Shown piece by piece: positions 10,743 through 24,034 of a stretch of 64,000 nucleotides of DNA (its first letter is position 1; each line of letters starts with the position of its first letter). The position numbers and the translations under genes are program-made. This DNA comes from Vigna angularis (lineage: Eukaryota; Streptophyta; Magnoliopsida; Fabales; Fabaceae), in contig NC_068980.1 in NCBI RefSeq assembly GCF_016808095.1, positions 2,666,001-2,730,000 of the forward strand, in the 5' to 3' direction. The notes under the pieces are model-generated. The model made no database searches. It had not been told where the DNA came from and saw only the letters and a list, made by a program, of their open reading frames with translations.

Positions 10743-13700
10743 TTATGCTAGCTAGACCACAGCAACTGCAGCTTTGTAATTGAACGTCACAACTTTTCCT
10801 TTTTTATCGTTTGATGGAGCTGTGTTATGGTACAGTATTTGTTTTTTATCTCTTGACTGTAGCTAACACTCTAGCCTATATCTGAGAGTAATCTACTTAA
10901 GGAGACTTCTGTATATAGATAGAGGGTGGAGTCAGTATAAATGCTACTTGTTTCATCTTGTACTTTCCAGAAGAAGTGTCCGTTTAGCCCAACTTGATCA
11001 TTAAAATATGCTGACAAGTTCCATAATGACTCCTTTTTATTGGGTCCGTAAGCTCCTTTTTATCTTTATCCATATGACTTCTAGTAGTTTTGGGTCCTTG
11101 ACATTGCCATATTGGGGCTTCATGGTCGGTTTTATATCTTGTGTCTTTTATTCCTTTTCTTGTCGGCGTTTACATGAGCACATGTTGTGAAACATTTAAA
11201 ACAACGAAAGCCATCATTTCACTAAGTAGAGGTGGCTAAATAGATTAATTTTCATTAAGCTCCACCAAAATAAAAAAATTTACAACCCCCCTCTAAAAAA
11301 CAGAATATTAGTGGTGTTTGTTTATTACACAGCACCTTTGATTTCCAATTAACTATTTTTCTGGGAATGGGATTCTTGGAATAAGATTTTAGATGAAATT
11401 TATAAATTGTATTTGACCATCATTCAACTTTCTTAGTAATTATATATTTACCGCTAATTTCTTTGAGAAAGTTCAGTAAAGGTGGGAAATTATATTTCCT
11501 TATTCATACATTGGCATTGCCAAGGATTGTTCTATTTTTAAGTAGTACATGAACTGTGCTTGAAAATAATTGGTGCTCGTTGTGGTGGCAATTACTAAGG
11601 TATATTTGTTTTTACGTTGAAAGTGTTAAATCATTAGTTCATCCCAATCTATCAAGACACTAAATGAGACCATGGCCTATGTTTGAAGCATTGGCATAAC
11701 ACAACAGCTGGAACTTATCAATGTGTTGTTCCAAACCTATCACAATCATTACCTTTAACTCTGCCATGGCTCACATCCATTCTATCCGTCTCATTGTCCT
11801 TCCACTCCAGTGAATTACAGTTATACACGAGACACCACCTTCTGTTTCCTGCTTATGGTTGTCATGCCTACAACTCTGCATAGGGTTGCACGGTTGTTGT
11901 AGAACAACTTGGGAGGTAACTAGGTTGTAGTTGTCTCTCTTTGTTTGCATGTATTTATGTATATTTGCGTGTCTAACAAAGCATGTTAGTGTGAGGTAAG
12001 TTAAACTGTCTCTAGTACTCTAGCTCCATGCATATAGACATCTGAATGAGGCATGAAATCGATGTCTTCTATTCTAAAATTATTACACTTTAGTGTCCTA
12101 TTTGGTCAAGTTTAAATGGAGATTCTAGGAAATAATAAAAAAGAAACAAAATAAAACAAAAGTATAATATACAACGTTCTAGTGAAATTAGAAAACGTTG
12201 GACTTTAAGGTAATTCTTGTGTAGGAAGAATCCATAGGAAAATAAAATTAGATTTGGAGACATATCCCATTCTTGGATGTATCGATCAATGTGTGCGAGA
12301 AGTTAGTGGAGGCATGTAACGTCAGCCTCCTCAAAGTGCTGCCTCCATCTGCCAAATTTTGAAACAAATCATGTGACTCCAAGTTTCCATCAGCTTATGT
12401 AAATTATTGCTTGCATATGAAGCTAGAAGAGTATGATAAGATATATCAAAGGCGTGATTGATAAGAGTTATTTTCAAAAATATTTCTTTCTTTATATTAG
12501 TTCTGTAAGGAAGCACATGGATCGCTGCAAATTAATAGGGCATAAAAGATGAGTTTTGGGTGATCAAAATATTTATTCATGGAATATAAAGGACTAATCT
12601 TTTTGGAATTCCGACATTTATTTACAAAATGATAAGAATTTCAAGATTGAATCTTTGATCACATGCTAAAGTCTTGATTTATGAAAACAACTTGTCGGGG
12701 GTGATCTTATCTGCATAATTTACCTTAGAAGATTTATTTCAACTTACTTTGTAGATCACAATTGAATCACATGGATGATCATCACTTTTTCATCCATAGT
12801 TAATCTTGTCGGCTGGCAAGCATTTAGAAAATTGTATGAGATCAACTGTTGCATAAGATCTTCAAAGAATGTGCAGTTAGTTAATGACAGTTGATGAACA
12901 TGAAATACATTTTGAGAAAAAAGTTTTCATGCAGATGCAAAAATTTTCTGTTAATTTGTTTGTCCCTTGTTCTGTCCCTAGAATTAAAGACGCACATTTA
13001 CTGATAACAATATTGATTAACTGATAGCTTTTGGTGAGAAACAATTTCCAGACCCTTGAATTAGCTAATCATTTTGTTAGAGATGTGAGAATAATTAAGT
13101 TTAATTAGTCTAAGATTAAATAGTGGATGACGAAATTATATCATCAATATTACGTACAAAACTGGAATTTGAGAAGGTTAAGTTGAAAAATCATGTCAGA
13201 AAGTATGGTCCTTTACAAACTTGTGACATAACTTTATATCTTGTGGAATGTGATGAATAAGGCGACACATGTAGTGGACAAGGAAAAGTTGGAAAATCAT
13301 GGACCACCATCAATAGGATCGCCCATAAACCTTTTTAACAAAGTTAAATAATTATTAAGAAAGGGATGAGCCTATGGCAAAGACATTTTCTCCAATGATT
13401 AGATGGAATGCTGGTAGCAAGAGCTTTTCTCAACCTTGTCTTCTTGCCTAATCATTGGTGGGGAATAACTTCCATTTGATACCATTTTATTTTCAGCTAT
13501 TGTTAATTGCAACTTAATGTAAACACGCAAGGATGCTAAACTTCCTTATTAATTATACATATATCAAACATCTTTAAGTACTGTAGTTTCATTTTTTACA
13601 TTTGTTAATCATCCATCTCTAAATATCAGCTCTCAACTATACTGTCTCTAAAACAGTTAAATTCTATAAGTAATTTTTAAGTATTAAGCATCCATTATTT

Positions 13701-14574
13701 TAGTCCCCATGCTAATGTATTTTGAGAAAGTTTAGGGACTCATTGAACAAGAACTTATTGTTTCGGTCTGAGGGATCGAGGTTAATTTTGCTTCTTCAAA
13801 TGGTCTCCAATCTCAAAGTTTAAGTCAAAGTTTTTTTTCCCATCTACTTTAATTATTGTTACTTGCAGAAAGTGCTCTAATACTAAAGTTAGTATTGTAT
13901 GCAATTAATGGAACCAACTACCTAAATACCATAAACCTATATTTATAGATTTTGGGATGAGTTTCTGATTAGTATTAGCTAAATTACAGTTCAAACTATA
14001 ATGGTCTAACTTATAATTAATGTAATTGTTTTTAGCATTAACTCTGTTTTTAATCTGACCGATCTGTTGATCAACCGACTCATATGAGACTGTATTTTGG
14101 TTAATTGTCCGGTTCTTGACTGAGTGGATGGTCATACTGTACGGTCATATTATACACTTATTTATGTATGACTAATGCAATTTTTTTAAACTGTAGAAAC
14201 CAGAAGAGAGGTCAATAAAATTTTGTAAACTGTAGAAACTACTTAATTAAAACACTTCAAAAGAGAGGTCAATAATTTCAGATTGAAACTGACGGTTATT
14301 GTGTGTTACAATTACTTTTTACAAGAGTTTTTTAAAACAGGTTATCATTTTTCCTAGAAAATCGTTTATCTTGTAAAGCTTAATAATTCTATTGTATGTC
14401 TCCTAAGGTTTACAGTTCAAGCTTTTGAAAAGTATCTAAGTTCAGTACATAAAGAAACAACACATGCCCTCTTGTCTGTCTTTTGGATTTTGATATTTAG
14501 TAAAAGGTTATGCAGAAAAAATTATGCAGAGATAACTTATTTGGTGTTCTAGCCAGTAGAATTAAGAGGATCAA

Positions 14575-14640
14575 AAGATGACAACATGCCTTAATCGGAA
14601 GCATTGATCATGGATGACAACATACATGAATTGGAAGCAT
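14575..14640. repeat. Short imperfect tandem duplication
   Basis: 'gatgacaacatgccttaatc' followed by 'ggaagcat' is repeated about 36 bases later as 'gatgacaacatacatgaatt' followed by 'ggaagcat'. Two diverged copies lie in otherwise plain intergenic DNA. Confidence 0.6.
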
Positions 14641-16304
14641 ATTTTCTTGACTAATTTTTTATGCATGCAATAATTTAATTTCCTAAACCTGAACTTTACA
14701 AGGTGACATATACCCTCAAGATTCAAATCAAAGCAGGAGGAAGGTCATCATCAGGCATCTCTGTCGTTATCATCATCTTCTTATGCATAATTTTGTTAAT
14801 TAGTAAGCAATTGACAATACATATATATAAGAACATATATGTACTCATGCTTGTGGGAAAAAATTGAAAAGAAAACTTAATAGTTTTTCTTAAAAAAGAG
14901 ATTAATACGAAGTCAACAGAGTTTAAAATATCTAACAACATGAAGTAGCATAATAAAATGTTATGTAGTATTTATCTATATCCTTTATCATCATGTATTT
15001 GTTTGCATTCAGTAAAGAAATATGTTGTTTGTTATTTTTCTTTTAGAATGATCTGATTGCCTTATCGAGTGATTGAGGATTCCTAACCCACATATTTTAT
15101 ATGTTGGAATTTATGTTCTATCCCTTCCAAAGCAACTTGTGGGATTAAAGTACACATTATACCATCACAATGAATTGATGGGTTCCTTTCTTCTGCCAAG
15201 TAGATCTTCCTTATATGAATTAATTCCTATGCATGTCACACAATATATATATTACTATATATTTCATTAATTTATGCAAATTGCTTGTAGATTTGTGATT
15301 ATTTTAATACATTTCTTTTATTATTGCCTTAAGTTAATTTCTCTCATGCTGTCTCCATTAATAGATATACTCAACTCATTTAATCAGTAGAATTAATTAT
15401 CATCAGGTGGAATTAATAGCGATCAATAGCAGCAAGCTATGTCAGTATTGTCACTCACAGATAATTTCTGTTTTGTTTTTCCTTTCTAATCTGCAAAATG
15501 ATTTTAACATTATCTGCACAACTCTACAATACAAAACTATGGTGATCGTTTATGACTTCACCCATCAAACAAATGGAATTAACATATATAATTAAAATTA
15601 TAAATATACTCACTGTATTTTAATTTTTTCATATAATCGATGATTCATTAGTTTCAATCTTAAGCTTCTTTCCTTAATTTTGTTCAAAGAAGATTTAAGA
15701 TAAGTATTCTATAATGTTTGGTGACTTCATATAGTTATACTTAATTAATATCTCCTTGTTTTAGAAATGTATGTAATTTTCTTACTTTAGATTCATAAAA
15801 AAAATGCCTAAATAAAATAACAAAAATAGGCACTTTTTCAAACGGTCAATTAAACTGCCACATATTATATAAAAACTTAAAATAAAATAAGTTTATTTTC
15901 AATCAAACTAAAGGGCTTAAAATGTTTTTTCCTTATAAATATTTCATGTTCTCTAAAAAATTTCTCAATTATTCAAGCATCAATCTTTGTAATTAACATC
16001 ATCATTATTTAATAGAAAACCTAAAAACATCTAATAACAAGAAAAAAGAACAAATAAAAAAATATTAAGCTAAAATAAAATTAATATCAAATATAATAAT
16101 GGGGATTAAATATAAGAAGATATATATTTAACCACATCGTAAAAATAATGACAGCTGCTGAAAGTCAAAAAAGAAAAAAACAGGTGCCACATGTATTATT
16201 GAAATTATTTTCCAAAGAATATGTAGATAGAAAAATCCTCTGACCCAGGTAACAACCACATAGTCCTTGTACTTGAAGAACATATATACTAAGTATATGA
16301 GTTA

Positions 16305-16316
16305 TTTATATATAGA
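16305..16316 (+). promoter_or_regulatory. Candidate TATA box of the GRAS gene
   Basis: TATTTATATATAGA lies about 225 bases upstream of the GRAS start codon. The spacing would place transcription initiation near 16340 and give a leader of about 195 bases. This is a sequence match only, and AT-rich DNA gives many such matches. Confidence 0.4.
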
Positions 16317-16535
16317 GAAGGAAAGTGATTAAAATAGATGAGGAAGTTGTGACAAGGACCCTGTATATAATTTCCAAATCACGGTTTTGTGTTGGCCATT
16401 TGAACACAAAAGAGATTGGAATTAGCTTCTCTTCGACCTTTTCAGTTCAAAGGGCCTTTCAATAATCAAACAACTTGAAGGAGTAGTCCATTGTTGTCCA
16501 CAATCGATTCTTTCCCAGAAAAGTTACACATCAAT

Positions 16536-17894
16536 ATGCACTTAAGTCCTTACACTACAACTCCAAAGAAGCCATCACCACGCTCCGACAGCCACCACCA
16601 CCACAACAACCACCACCACCACCACCATAGCAACAACATTGTTGATGAAGCTGCAGCGTTAGATAACAACAACATGCATCGGAGCAACCAGAGCCACACA
16701 TCCACAAGTCGTTCTTCGGACTCCAGTGAGCCGAATGAAGATGGCAAATGGGCACCTAAGCTTCTGAGAGAGTGTGCAAAAGCAATATCAGAGAGAGACT
16801 CGACGAAAACGCACCATCTTTTGTGGATGCTTAACGAGCTTGCTTCGCCCTACGGTGACTGCGATCAAAAGCTCGCGTCTTACTTCTTGCAAGCCTTGTT
16901 CTGCAGAGCCACCGAGTCCGGCGAGAGATGCTACAAGACGCTCTCCTCCGTGGCGGAGAAGAACCACTCGTTCGATTCCGCGAGGAGGTTGATTCTCAAG
17001 TTTCAAGAGGTGAGCCCTTGGACCACGTTCGGACACGTGGCCTCCAACGGGGCCATCTTGGAGGCCTTGGAGGGAGAGCCCAAACTCCACATCATCGATC
17101 TCAGCAACACGCTTTGCACGCAGTGGCCTACTTTGTTGGAGGCTTTGGCCACGCGAAACGACGAAACGCCGCACCTGAAACTCACCGTGGTGGCGCTTGC
17201 GGGGTCGGTGATGAAGGAGGTTGGTCAACGGATGGAGAAGTTCGCGAGGCTTATGGGCGTGCCCTTTGAATTCAACGTGATCAGTGGCCTGAGGGATCTC
17301 ACAAAAGAAGGCCTGGGCGTTCAGGAGGGCGAAGCCATCGCCGTGAACTGCGTCGGGGCGTTGAGAAGAGTGGAGGTTGAAGAGAGGGAAAACTTGATTC
17401 GCGTTTTCAAGTCTCTCGGTCCTAAAGTGGTGACCGTTGTGGAAGAAGAAGCCGATTTTTGTAGCTCCAGGGAGGATTTCGTGAAGTGCTTCGAGGAGTG
17501 TCTGAAGTTCTACTCTCTCTACTTCGAGATGCTGGAGGAGAGTTTTCCCCCGACCAGCAACGAGAGGTTGATGTTGGAGAGGGAGTGTTCGAGAAGCATA
17601 GTTAGGGTTTTGGCATGCTGTGGTGGTGGTGGTGGTGATGACATAGAAGACGAGGGAGAAGAGTTTGACTGTTGTGAGAGGAGGGAGAGAGGAACACAGT
17701 GGTGTGAGAGGCTGAGGAATGCATTTTCGCCGGTTGGTTTCAGCGATGATGTGGTCGATGATGTTAAAGCATTGCTGAAGAGATACCAACCAGGTTGGTC
17801 ACTTGTAGTGTCTCAGGGTGATGATCATCTCTCAGGGATTTACTTGACATGGAAGGAGGAACCAGTGGTCTGGGCTTCAGCATGGAAACCCTAG
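16536..17894 (+). CDS. SHORT-ROOT-clade GRAS transcription regulator
   Basis: A single exon of 452 codons. The open frame extends upstream to a TTG at 16491, but the first ATG is at 16536, which I take as the start. The N-terminus has a histidine-rich tract (residues about 20-31) and a Ser/Asn-rich linker. The GRAS domain begins near residue 71 ([10 protein letters not shown]). It has the SHORT-ROOT signature [12 protein letters not shown] (97-108), [27 protein letters not shown] (155-174), the VHIID-type motif LHIIDLS (184-190) followed by [10 protein letters not shown], the segment [25 protein letters not shown] (298-307), [16 protein letters not shown] and a terminal SAW-like VVWASAWKP. 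An acidic, glycine-rich insert (about 362-378) lies between the PFYRE-type and SAW regions. GRAS proteins of this clade act in the nucleus, and SHORT-ROOT itself patterns root ground tissue with SCARECROW. The [10 protein letters not shown] motif argues against SCL32. It could be a SHR paralogue or an SCL29-type member; sequence alone does not decide. Confidence 0.9.
   Translation: MHLSPYTTTPKKPSPRSDSHHHHNNHHHHHHSNNIVDEAAALDNNNMHRSNQSHTSTSRSSDSSEPNEDGKWAPKLLRECAKAISERDSTKTHHLLWMLNELASPYGDCDQKLASYFLQALFCRATESGERCYKTLSSVAEKNHSFDSARRLILKFQEVSPWTTFGHVASNGAILEALEGEPKLHIIDLSNTLCTQWPTLLEALATRNDETPHLKLTVVALAGSVMKEVGQRMEKFARLMGVPFEFNVISGLRDLTKEGLGVQEGEAIAVNCVGALRRVEVEERENLIRVFKSLGPKVVTVVEEEADFCSSREDFVKCFEECLKFYSLYFEMLEESFPPTSNERLMLERECSRSIVRVLACCGGGGGDDIEDEGEEFDCCERRERGTQWCERLRNAFSPVGFSDDVVDDVKALLKRYQPGWSLVVSQGDDHLSGIYLTWKEEPVVWASAWKP
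16591..16629 (+). repeat. (CAC)n-type microsatellite coding for polyhistidine
   Basis: Reiterated CAC/AAC codons near the 5' end of the GRAS gene encode a His/Asn tract interrupted by two Asn. Such tracts change length easily between alleles. Confidence 0.75.
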
Positions 17895-20800
17895 AATATC
17901 ATATCATATCATATCATATGAATGAATGAATGTATCTCACTGTATCTATCTATGATTATTATATATACATATATATCTGTGTTTTGTAAGCATTACTATA
18001 TATAGCTATGAACGTAGCTAGGTAGAGAAAAGCTGGTTAAAAAGCAAGGGATTGAAGAGAAAGACAGTGGAAAATAAGATGCATGATTTCTGAGGATATA
18101 TAGCAATAGGAAGTGGAGTTTATAGCAATGGATTTTTCTTTTAACTTTGTCTTGTGATTCTTGCATGCTTTGTAATCTTTCTGGTGTCGAAAAGGGGAAG
18201 CTTTTTTGCTTGGGAGTTTGTGTTGTTAGACTTTACACTTTTGCTAGAATGAAGTTGAATTCATTGCTTGGTTGTTCTTGTTTGAAGGTGTTTGAACTTT
18301 GTGCTCTTTTTATGAATTCTATGCCATGCCATGCTTATTCCTTCTCCTTTTTCTTTCAGTGTCCACTGCTACGCCATGTCAGATATATCTCAATAATGCT
18401 CTCTGCACAAATTATTTTTCTCAAATTCAATATACAGAGAGAAAGAAAAATGAATGTTCTTCAGAGATTCTGTCCATGGAACTTATTGGTGTTCATATCT
18501 ATAAGTACAATAATACTAATGGAAAATCCATATGTAGCTTATTTAGTATATATACATATTCTAAAGTCACATATAATGCCATAACCACATCAATTTCTTT
18601 TCAGTTTCACACTCATATTATAGATACTATATATGGCTTACAAAAATTAACATATGTTTCCTATTTTTAGTGGATCTGCACAATTTTTTAATGGCAAAAT
18701 AGGGAATGTATAATTTTCAACCAAAGTGTTGATGTAGTTAACCTTGAAATCAGTATAACTTAGCAAAAGGTTTGTTTGGAAAAACTATTTAGGAAAAAAA
18801 CCAAGTTTATCTATACATTAAAATTAATTTAGATACTATTTAAATAAACTATATTTGAAATTCTATATCTTTATAAATAAGTTAATTTTAACTTATGCAA
18901 ATTTTATATCCTTTTGTAAATTATTTAAATTTTATTTCCCAACAAGTTTTGTTAATATGGGTACAAATTAAAATTATTTTTCTATTTACATTAAAATATA
19001 AAGAAAAAATAGTAGAGAGTTTACAAATCTTTTTATCTTTGTATCCAAAATAGACTCGGTTTTTATTTCCATTTTCAAGTAATACACCGTTTAATGAGTA
19101 AATGAAAACTCTTATTTCTTTGCATTTCTTCTTATTAAAACTTAAAAAAAATCATTTATTAAGCTTATAGATTAATTACTTGTATATTATGTAACTTTTA
19201 TCTCACAAAAATTAACTATGATGTATCATTCTACAAGAAAACTCCAGAGAAATTGATACATCGTAATGAAAATATAATACATTTATTATTATATAATTTC
19301 TATAAAGTTAATTAGTATTATATAATAATTTAATTCTCATGAGACAAATATTTTATTAAGAAAACTATTTCTAGACCTATTTTCCATCATTTAATTTTAT
19401 TTCTTGTTAATTAAGATGATAAAAATATGATGATATCAACATGTGTAATAGATTATATATGTAATCTTGCCTACACACGATCTTTTGTCATAAAAGTTAC
19501 TTCTCTTATATGTATGTGGAATCTTTAACTTACACATACTAGTATATTATAAAGTAGAAATGATGAAAAGGAACAAAATACAAAAAAACAATGACTATTT
19601 TTTTGAAAAAAAAAACATTTTTATTTTATTTTTAATGCATAAATATTAAAAGAATGTCTGCTACTTAAAATTTTCATATGGGAATTAGGAATCTTAAGAA
19701 TATGTGATTCTTTGAAATTGCTAATTGGTTGGTAAACTTTTGTAAATGTTTATATGATTTTTCTAAAAAGTATAAAGTAATATGCATTATTATTCAAAAT
19801 TTTAAACTCTTTATCGTATTAAATACTTTGGTAAAAATAATATAATACGTTTTAGAGTATACTTTTATTTTAACTCAAAAAAGTTATATACTACCTCTTA
19901 TAAAAACTTACGTTATGGAAAAATTGAACCAAAATCATTCTTGAGAAATGGATATTTATTGAGAATTTTAATTTTGTAAAATCTAAATTAGACATAATTT
20001 AAAAAAAAACTATAAAATTATTGAAAGGGTCCTATTACACTTTACAAATGTCTTATATATGAGAATTTGCATTATTACTTTTCACTTAAGACCATTAATA
20101 TATACCAAAACATCACGTTCAGTAACTGGTCAACATGTCAAATTAGATAGGATCAATTTGACAAAGTAATCCATGCAATTACATTTTTGAAAAGTCAAAC
20201 TTAATTAAGACAATTAGTTCAGGTAAAGGACATAATTAACTTTTGTTATTATTGTTTTACAATTAATTAATTTTGATCTTTATTAATTATATTAATATTA
20301 ATTATTAATTAAGATAAAACTTGATTTTTTTTGTCCTGAGCAAAAATAGTACTTACATTTTCTTCTCCGATGGAATTACCTTGGACGAAATTTTTTTTAA
20401 GTGCAATAATTTTTCTCTATATTATAATTTAGTTTACCAACTCAAGTTTTAGGGGAATTTAAAAAAAAGGTTAAAAATCAAACAAATCCCTAACACGGTT
20501 TCCATTTTTTAAACGAATCATTATAATCTCATCGAATAATTTCACACTTATATCATTATAAGTTATTTAATATGTCCATAAGTATAATTACAAATGATTT
20601 CAACCTTTAAAATTATGAAAATATATCATTAATCTAAATATGACTCATCACTTAATAATATTATTATTCTAAAGGCTTTAAAATGATTTGAAGAAGGACC
20701 TGATAAAATGAGTTATGTATTAAGAGATATAATATTATTTTTAATGCAAAATTTAAAGTTAGGTTCCGACCATCACTAATGATGAATATAATATACCAAT

Positions 20801-22080
20801 TTCAACAAAAATCTTAATTTTTTTTTTTCTGATATGTTAGTCATTTCTACTCCTTACATAACTTTTCAACCCATATTTTTAATGCTTTATACAATTAAAA
20901 TATCTTAATTTTTTTATAAAGGTGAATTAAATTTAAAGTCAATAGCATATGATAGTAGACATATAGATTCCATGAGAAGATAAAATGATGAATGTATCCT
21001 TGTTGAGGCTTTAGGTTTAAAGAAGCAAGTTGGTGAAAAGAGAGAAATGCATGAGTTAAGTGGGAAACAAGGAATCGTACATGTGCCATAATTTTCAAAA
21101 GTTATGAAGCTCTCTACATTTTCTTCTTTTTCTCCATGGCCCACTCTCATGCAGAAAAAGCAAGAAGATTTAAGAGAAAGTTGAGAGATTATAGAAATAT
21201 AATAATGATTTGATGATAAAAGGGTGTTTAGAAATGGGAGGTAGAATGAAAAAGAAAAAGAGGGGACCCATGAGAGGGTGATTTGATTTGAATAGCATAT
21301 TTGCTTTAATCACTGAGCACTTGCCATACCTGCTTTTTAGTTTCTATAGCCCAACATTCAGTAGTGGCAAGCAACTTTTTGGATTTAGATTGGACTTGTT
21401 GGTACTATTAGTACTCTTTTATACGTTACTTGCTTATCACACCCTCACAATAACATTCATTCTTGGTTTCTCTCTCTCGTACTCATGCATATATACATGC
21501 ACAACAATGCAAACTCTGCATAAATACACTACATGCATGACAACCAACATAACCTTCTTTTCCATTCTTCTCACCAATTGCAACCCTATTATATATTCCT
21601 TGCTTCCTCGGATCGAATGCTCTGTTACAAAAACAACCCTAAACACTTACATCCACTGTTCAAACAGTATACATCAAAGGAATATGCAGATCATCCAGGG
21701 AAAAGGAAATAGTAAATATGTCGCTGCATATATAACCCTCTTTATTCCCTTTTTCCAAACTTGATTACTACTACTCATGCTCCGTTTCAGACACTCGTTT
21801 GCCATATATTATGATTCATGGTCCATCCTAACATATTCTTGATTAAGTCTTCCTTTTTATTAATCCATCAATTAAGTGTGTTGAAAGAATTTTAGCATCG
21901 ATTCCAAAGCCTTGATTTAAATTGTTTTTGTATAAGAGTTAAAAAGTGGATTTCGTCTCATTCCAAAACATTAATTAACTTTTATAAATATTTTAAATTA
22001 TAAATTGATTTTAAAATATTTTACATTAATTATTTAATTTTTATTATTTGCAATTTAATACAAATTTAAGATCCAATTCA
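17895..22080. other. GRAS 3' UTR and AT-rich intergenic region
   Basis: The first few hundred bases are likely GRAS 3' UTR. After about 18.7 kb the DNA is very AT-rich and without recognisable genes. The 20.9-21.8 kb part is less AT-rich and contains clustered CATGCA (RY-type) motifs around 21485-21540. I see no protein, tRNA or known microRNA in it. The long frame at 21288-21764 begins with TTG and has no protein-like features. Confidence 0.5.
17896..17932. repeat. (ATATC)n followed by (AATG)n microsatellite
   Basis: About five ATATC units directly follow the GRAS stop codon, then several AATG units. The tract lies in the predicted 3' UTR. Confidence 0.85.
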
Positions 22081-22094
22081 ATTATCTTAATGGA

Positions 22095-22740
22095 TTGGCT
22101 CAACTTAATTTGGGTTTAGTCCAACTTAACTTTGACTCAACTTGGGTCCTATCAACCTGATTTCAATTCAACCTAATGTGGAATTATGCTAAAAGTGGCT
22201 TCAACTCAACCAAATGTAGGTTTGACTCAACTCCGTCCGAAGTGGGTCAAATTAACTCATTCTTATGTAGGTACACTCTACTCAACCTAATAGGAACACA
22301 ACTCTACTCAATTCGACATGGGTCTAATTTGACTATGGTCGAGATGAGTCAGACTCAACTTAGTTCATGGTGAGTCCAACTCGACTCAACCTAAGTTAAA
22401 CTCGACTTAACTTCCTTAAAGTGAGCCTCACTTAACTTGACCTAATGAAAATATGACTCTACACAACACAATGTGGGTCTAACACAACTCTGTTATATGT
22501 GGACCTAACTTGAATCAACTTGACATGATAGAGACCCAATCTTAACCTGAGGTAGGCCCAAATCAACTCTGCTTGAAATGTGTCTGATTCAATTGAACCT
22601 GAGGTGGACTTGACATTAGTCCAACTTTACTTGATTAGGCTCGAGTGGATACTCAACTCGATTCAAGTTGTGTTCAACTCAATTCGATCCTATGTGAATT
22701 TGACTTGACTTACCTTTCTTTCTATAGTTGACTTTACTTG
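22095..22740. repeat. Degenerate ~26-bp minisatellite
   Basis: Variants of a unit close to 'ATGTGGGTCTGACTCAACTC' plus 'AACCTA' recur throughout, for example at 22194-22330 and 22440-22640. Successive ATG-GGT-like anchors are about 25-30 bases apart. More than 20 diverged units are implied. The block has a markedly higher C+G content than the flanks and strong strand asymmetry (GACTCAACT on the + strand). It has no long open frame. Confidence 0.75.
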
Positions 22741-24030
22741 ATTTTTTTTAAGACTTAACTTAGACTTTATCCAATGTATACTCAAGATTATGTGACCTTA
22801 TCAACATCAACTTAACCTAAATACAAATTGGCTTATGTCTAACATCAATAACCTACTTTAGTTGAACCTAAAACAACTCTATCTATTTTAATCTTTGACA
22901 TATTTATATAGAATAATCCATAAATTATCCCATCCTCGTTTTAACCCTATAAACTTATTCTTATGTGAGTTTTCTAGACTTATTAGTTTTTACATTTAAT
23001 TATTATAATATTTTAATTTACAAGAATTTTTCATGTTAATTACATCATATCAAATTACTAATAAATATCTACTCATACATTTACATATCATGTCTTCAAC
23101 ATTAGTCAAAAGTATTTTATCTACGTATTCATATTATAAATTTTATAATTTATTATTGATTTAGCAAAACAAAATTAGACTAAATAAAATTTGAGTTTTT
23201 CTTTAATCTAGATAAATGTGAAAAGATATACATAAATTTGCTGTTCAAACTATTTTTATTATATTAAAAAATTGTTTTTCTCACCGACAGAACTTTAACA
23301 ACAATTCAAAACTTTCTCTTGCCGAAGTGCGTGTACTAAAAAAAAGCTTAAAAAAAGTTTTGCATAGTTAGAGATATGTATCATTCATTGTATACAATAA
23401 GGAAAGCCTAAATTAATCTTATCACAAACATGCGATTGCTAAATTTTGACACACCTTTTACTTTGACTAATCGACTTTCATGGGCCAGTGCATGGAAAAT
23501 TATTATTTTCTATCAACACTTTAATATTTATACATAATTTTTTTTTACAAAAAAATAATTAATCACAAACAAAAAGTGAGTGGCTTCCGATTTATTGGAC
23601 AAATTGCTTGGTGAAATAATAAAAGTCAAATGAGGTCACTTTTTTTGTTAATTGAAAATAATCAACACATTTCTAGCCAAATTTTAAGGTCTACTTTAAT
23701 GTAAGATCACTCTATAAACATTAAGTCCATGTGTAGATATTTTGGGGGCTAAAAAGTAAGATTATAATATTTATTATCGGTTTTAAAATTAATAGTCTTG
23801 ACTTTAAACTGTAAAATTATTTATAAACATTTTACCTTTAAACTGTAAATTATAATATAAAATTATTTATAAAAATGTTACGTTTATAAAAAACTTAGCA
23901 TAAAATAATTACATTAAAATAATAGCATCTTATGTTATTAAATAACTACAAATCTACAGGATTAAATAAATACTTAGTATGATTAGTGGTAGGATAATTG
24001 ATTTTATTTTATAAATAGGTCCGAAATAAC
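22741..24030. other. AT-rich intergenic region
   Basis: No gene, RNA or clear element was recognised. Near 23740-23900 there are locally repeated phrases around 'aaactgtaaaattatttata' and its variants. Confidence 0.5.
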
Positions 24031-24034
24031 TATT

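Larger units (their letters stand above)
10743..16535. other. Intergenic region between ASCH and GRAS genes
   Basis: The first several hundred bases are probably 3' UTR of the ASCH gene. The rest contains no recognisable gene on either strand. Short open frames (for example 11683-11883, 13905-14135, 14723-14941) have no protein-like character. Small local duplications are seen near 14188-14275 ('aaactgtagaaac' and 'agagaggtcaataa' each twice) and 14575-14640. The last few hundred bases should contain the GRAS promoter and leader. Confidence 0.55.

Noticed and set aside
16788..17789. A 333-codon open frame on the minus strand opposite the GRAS gene
   Set aside because: It is the antisense shadow of a GC-rich, codon-biased real gene. 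The + strand frame has clear GRAS motifs, and the antisense product has none.
18147..18670. Two overlapping open frames downstream of the GRAS gene
   Set aside because: They overlap in different frames, show no domain or codon pattern, and lie where a 3' UTR and flank are expected.
21288..21764. A 158-codon + strand open frame
   Set aside because: It begins with TTG, has no domain, and reads as low-complexity hydrophobic sequence from a pyrimidine-rich stretch.
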